Source: Terebella lapidaria (Eukaryota > Annelida > Polychaeta > Terebellida > Terebellidae). From it: a stretch of DNA of 64,000 nucleotides. Position 1 is the stretch's first letter. The number at the start of each line of letters is the position of its first letter. Shown piece after piece: positions 59,853 to 64,000 of this stretch. The stretch lies in NCBI GenBank assembly GCA_949152475.1, contig OX424567.1:16145402-16209401 (forward strand), read 5' to 3'. A model generated the notes under the pieces. It made no database searches. It was not told the DNA's origin and saw only the letters and a program-made list of their open reading frames with translations. The translations under genes were made by a program, and so were the position numbers.

Positions 59853-60734
59853 GTAAAAATAAATACTGAATATCGAATGTTTTAATTCCACAAAAAATGC
59901 ATCAGTTTATAATAGAACAAAAGACTGGACTTGCATTGCAAAAGCTGGCGTTTCCTGTCGTCGCGAAAGGATGACCGTGGTTAGCTACTGGTTACTGGTC
60001 CTACTGCTTAGTTACTGGTCCTATTGCTAGCAGGTATATAACCAACATATTATATACCTGGCGCACTGAACCTTGACGACAAAACAAATACAATAGGACA
60101 GATTGTATTAGATTCACATCATAAAAGTGCATAATTCCACCATACATATTCATTACAATTGATGACAATTCATTTGTAACATGCTTGTCCGTGAGCTTCG
60201 TTTTGTGGTGGAAATTTATATTAGTCATGAAATCATCCAGTGTCATGCAAATCCTGTGCAAAGCCCTCCGGAAAATCCAGTGAAAATGGTATCCACGTTA
60301 TCCTGGGAATTCCGGTAGTTTTGATATTAATCCTGCGATACGTCACAGCTATATCCACATTTGTAACGGAATCCTAGAGAAGCCTCCAGAGACGGACGTA
60401 GGCCAATATTGCAAATTCCCTGCAAATATGAATGGAATGGATCAATACAACTAACATTTACACAGTGAATGCTCATATTTTTTTAAATGAAAAATATAGC
60501 CTATTCATAGCATATGTATTTTGGAAACAACTTTGAACAGAATGTTCAGATCGCCATGTATAAAATGCATGAAATGAAAATACTTTCAATTACCAGTCTA
60601 ATATCGGAGCTATGGATCAATCTTTAGGGCCGGTCAGAGTAATTTTACCAACAAATTTGTATATACGCATATGCTTTAAACCGTTTTCATCTTGAGATGA
60701 AATGTAGGATAATATATCTACGTCTTCGTTCGGA
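59853..60734. other. No gene recognised
   Basis: AT-rich DNA. The phrase TTTCCTGTCGTCGCGAAAGGA at about 59950 echoes 30592-30612, another member of the diverged repeat family. A 20-base unit (TTACTGGTCCTA(C/T)TGCT) is doubled at about 59992-60030. Confidence 0.5.
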
Positions 60735-61233
60735 CATACTGATTTTCCTGACTCGTTTACCCCGTTCTTCGCTGATATTTTTGCGATGCTGATTGATACC
60801 GATTATTATTTGTTATACGTCACCAGCGATAATCTGTTGAATTTCAGAATTCTATGGCAAAAATAAAAAAAAAATCTCGGGAATTTGAGCATTTTCTGGA
60901 ATTTGGTCGTGTTTGTATCCATCATGATTCAAAGTATAATTGTGATTTTGGGAAACATAGTAGGGGCGTATTTTAACCAAACGTGTAGATTTCGAAAGAT
61001 TGCACCGCCACAAAGTGAACAAACTATGTGCGGACCCAAAAGTTCAATGATTTAGCTAACTTTACCATTGGAGTAGATTGCCAACTTTTGCAATTTTAGC
61101 GATAGAAGTCCGAAAATTGGTAGACAATTGCCGTTTGACTCCTAGGTGAAGTTTGTTTAATAATAATACGATATCATTTATCAACGCAAAATATCAGCAA
61201 AAAACGGTGTAAACGAGAAAAATCAGAGTATAG
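60735..61233. mobile_element. MITE with long inverted repeats, copy 2
   Basis: Same family as 28953-29506: the left end is ATACTGATTTTCCTGACTCG and the right end AAACGAGAAAAATCAGAGTA. Internal segments (ATTGCACC(A/G)C(C/T)AC, TGTGCGGACCCA, GTAGATTGCCAACTTTT) are collinear with copy 1. Confidence 0.75.
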
Positions 61234-61860
61234 ATTAATTTTTATCTCTTGTTCTGAATGCAGATGCAGTCAGCATTAATTAATACAAGATGAGAAGAAT
61301 GCTAAGTTTGTGGATACCTCACCTGTTCACTGTTCACGTTCACGCTATTATATCCGCGTGCAGTGTTATCCATGTGCTGCATTTTGTCAGCTCTCTTGGA
61401 AAGTATGCGCGACTCTTGCCGCGTTTTGTTTCATATAGTTTCAGTTGAGCAATACTCACAAACATGTTTCTATGGAGAGAAAGCAGCTCAACAGCGCTGT
61501 GCGAGTCCACCAGAAACATATTGGGTGTTTGAGTTTAGCTCTCATTGATAATCACAGGAAAGTCGGTGAGTGAATGGGAAAGAGAAATGGGATGGCCGCC
61601 GAAAGGGCCCAAGTACCGTACACTGCTCCCTAATACTACTCGTTCACTGAAAACATTTTATTTAATCCGTCTCGCACCTTTTCAATCCTTATTGAATATA
61701 GAGGAAGGCGCAGGATATGATACTTGGGCCGAAGAAAGAGTTAAACTGTGAGCAAAATAAGATTTTAATGCAGTTCATTTTACGAATGTGGGTGACTGGC
61801 GTCGAATAGGGTTGAAGGGGGGGGGGGGGGGGGTGGCGGGTTGACCATAACTAAGTCAGA
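61234..61860. other. No gene recognised; poly-G tract
   Basis: A poly-G run spans about 61817-61833. Short open frames have no family features. Confidence 0.5.
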
Positions 61861-61942
61861 TATACACTTCGCGCTTCGGTGAATTAGAATATTATGAAAC
61901 CTCGGTCCATAATATTCTAATTCACCTCGCGCTCAATGTATA
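61861..61942. repeat. Long hairpin
   Basis: A perfect 16 bp inverted repeat (GAATTAGAATATTATG and its complement) is extended outward imperfectly to TATACA/TGTATA, giving arms of about 35 bases. Confidence 0.7.
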
Positions 61943-61961
61943 CAGTATCTATTACTAAGGT

Positions 61962-62126
61962 GTTGAAACCACGGGAGAGTGACAAATGGCCGACGTCACG
62001 GGAGAAGACTTTGGGGGATTTGTCGGATGCCCGGTCTCAGGTCCCGTTTCAGTAGTTCGTGGGTGAAAGGCAAAACAAGTTTTCTCCCGTGACGTTGACC
62101 ATTCGTCACGCTCCCGTGGTTTCAAC
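61962..62126. mobile_element. Small inverted-repeat element (165 bp)
   Basis: Arms of about 50 bases begin GTTGAAACCACGGGAG and include ACGTCACGGGAGAA, and they match in inverse orientation with few mismatches. Too short to code; MITE-like. Confidence 0.65.
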
Positions 62127-64000
62127 AGTTTACCACGATCAGCCTCTCACGACCAATAGTTCTGAGGAAGTTGCCTCGGACACGAATCGTCAGCTTTTGC
62201 TATACAAGTCCAGTCTTTCGTTTTGTTATGAATAATATCTATCCATATCTGCATGTCTGGTTTTTTCACAGTTATACTCTGATTTTCATAACTTGTTAAC
62301 ACTGTTTTTGACATTAGAGCGTTGGGGGCGAAGCCCCCAACCCTCTACATGTCTATGTGCTGACTTTTTCATGGATGTTTCATGCCCACCTATCGACGCA
62401 CGTTTTGGCATGTAAACGTTTAGATACCTACTTCAAATGAGAATTTTCTTTGTCCTTGACATAAAATCTCTCGAATTGATGGGAAACTTTGACTATTCCA
62501 CAGATATATGAGGCATGAATCGATGTGCTAGGTTTGAGAAAATAACGTAAATGTTCAAATTATCGAAAAACGTCCCAAAATGGCGGAGCCGATGGAAATT
62601 GACGTTCCCAGAATGCAAAGCAAATTTTACCACAATGACGCGTATTTTGAAACACAATTTCTGTTCAGCAATTCGTGTATGCATACATGCATGTGGTCAT
62701 CTGCGTGTGGACTTTTTGGCGTTATGAAGTAAACACAGCGATTCGTCTGCGATGCCACGGCTACATTTACCGTAATTTGACGTATTTTATAACATGACAA
62801 TTAAGCTGGTTTTCTGTGCTGGATTGCGAAGTCTTTTTATTCTTAACTGGTATTTTAATTTGCCCAGTAAAGGCATGTGTTAGGCTATATCTGATGTTAT
62901 CAGATGCAGATATTCCTCATAGTTTCCAATGTTTTGAGGATATTTTAATGAGGTTCCATATCATTTTAGCAGGCATATCTGTTCCATTGATCGATTTTCA
63001 AAAAATTGTTTACTTATTAGTAATATGAATGAAGTAGGCCATGTTTTTCATCCTAGTATACGGAAATGAATTGGAATCACATAGGGGATGAAATTATGGC
63101 TTCTTCTTTCTTTCTTTTTTTTTGGGGGGGGGGGGGGGGTAGGCCTTACGTTGTGTAAGATATATTCAGCTGCCGTGGTGCTGATGATGTGCTCTAATGT
63201 CGTCTTCCGCAGTTTGCTGCATTTTCTTGTTGTCTGATATTTTTGCGATGCTAAATGGTATCCTTCTATAACTTGTTATATTTCACCTGGGAGTCAAAAG
63301 GCATTTGTGCACCAAATTTAGCCTTGTCATTTAGTTTCTGGGCCCGCACATAAATTTTGCTATTGTTGGTTCAGCTATGCAGGTGCGTTGTCATGCATTT
63401 AGTTGCCTTTGTGATCTGTTAGTACTTCAAAATTCCTCATTATCGCCCAAGGACGAAAGTGTAAAGGTCATCAGCTGAATTCTCTGATTCATAATATCTC
63501 GAGTTGTAGAATTTCCAAAACCTCTGGCGATATTCACTAAGGGGTGAGGGTCTGCAATCTCTGATTGTCTCGTTATCAGCTGTGATTAAATAAGCCTAAC
63601 ACATAATAAAAGGATTGTATGACTATGTGTAGATAGACATGTTGTTTTGACCACATCAATGTTGCGACCGGTAACATGGAGAATTCACCACTGTCATGTG
63701 TCCCCATTATGACGTCATATATCACGTGCGCCATGACCAAGTATGAGTGCAAGTAGCGGACCGTTAATGAGTCTGCACCGCTATTATCGGCCCGCTACTG
63801 TCTCTTTGGTCAGTTTCCATGAATGATATAGCTTTTCTCGGCCCTCAAAATTGAGGTATATTCTACTGGTGATGCGTTCCTTGTTGATAATAATGTGTAG
63901 TGTCTGCATATATCAAGGGTTCGTATTGGTATACTATGTTTACTTACAGTATACTATATCTAAGGACCGGGACATATTTGTTATGCTTGTCAAAATTGGA
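62127..64000. other. No gene recognised; repeat ends
   Basis: The left end of the 29 kb MITE family lies at 62270-62330, a perfect GC-rich hairpin GTTGGGGGC-GAA-GCCCCCAAC at 62321-62341, a poly-G run at about 63124-63141, more MITE sequence at 63230-63420, and a family c outer end in minus orientation at about 63430-63585 (GGGTGAGGGTCTGCAATCTC). Confidence 0.55.

Overview
The window is eukaryotic, AT-rich DNA from an animal genome. Its genes have GT-AG introns, and most of the sequence is transposable elements, their relics and tandem repeats. The repeat mix (non-LTR retrotransposons, Penelope-like reverse transcriptases, a tRNA-derived SINE, many MITEs, and elements with core tandem repeats, an ACGG-type microsatellite and a terminal hairpin, as described from oysters as 'pearl' elements) suggests a marine invertebrate, perhaps a bivalve or other lophotrochozoan. 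That is an inference from repeat style, not a species identification.

1-24 kb: the clearest host genes are three minus-strand copies of one small secreted cysteine-rich protein gene, at about 2.9-3.4 kb (copy C, partial), 11.9-15.9 kb (copy A, complete, 200 aa) and 21.2-23.1 kb (copy B, first exon damaged). Copy A has a signal-peptide exon followed by three exons. All introns are phase 1, and each later exon encodes one related cysteine domain ending in Cys-Cys. I do not recognise the family. Between the copies lie two decayed non-LTR retrotransposons (3.7-8.2 kb and 16.8-19.3 kb), a Penelope-like relic at 11 kb, a large inverted duplication interrupted by the first retrotransposon, and a Tc1-type MITE and a foldback element inside the introns of copy A.

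24-35 kb: a 1.35 kb hAT-like element (24.06-25.41 kb), a second Penelope-like relic (25.7-26.5 kb), a MITE with long inverted repeats (28.95-29.51 kb), and a long stretch of diverged low-copy repeats with no recognisable gene.

35-59 kb: dominated by two hairpin-ended repeat families. One has roughly 130 bp core repeats rich in AGGTCA half-sites. The other has roughly 310 bp core repeats carrying a perfect palindromic X-box. Embedded here are four copies of one short plus-strand exon (38.72, 39.66, 42.27 and 50.62 kb; two look intact), a LINE 3' fragment, a tRNA-derived SINE, a TTAA-flanked MITE and a third Penelope-like relic.

59-64 kb: a foldback element filled with a CCCTCGC minisatellite, one plus-strand exon for a SAM-like helical domain (59.65-59.85 kb), another copy of the 29 kb MITE, and several hairpins. 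No rRNA, functional tRNA gene or CRISPR array was seen. All exon structures were read by hand from splice signals and homology among copies, so they need transcript support.
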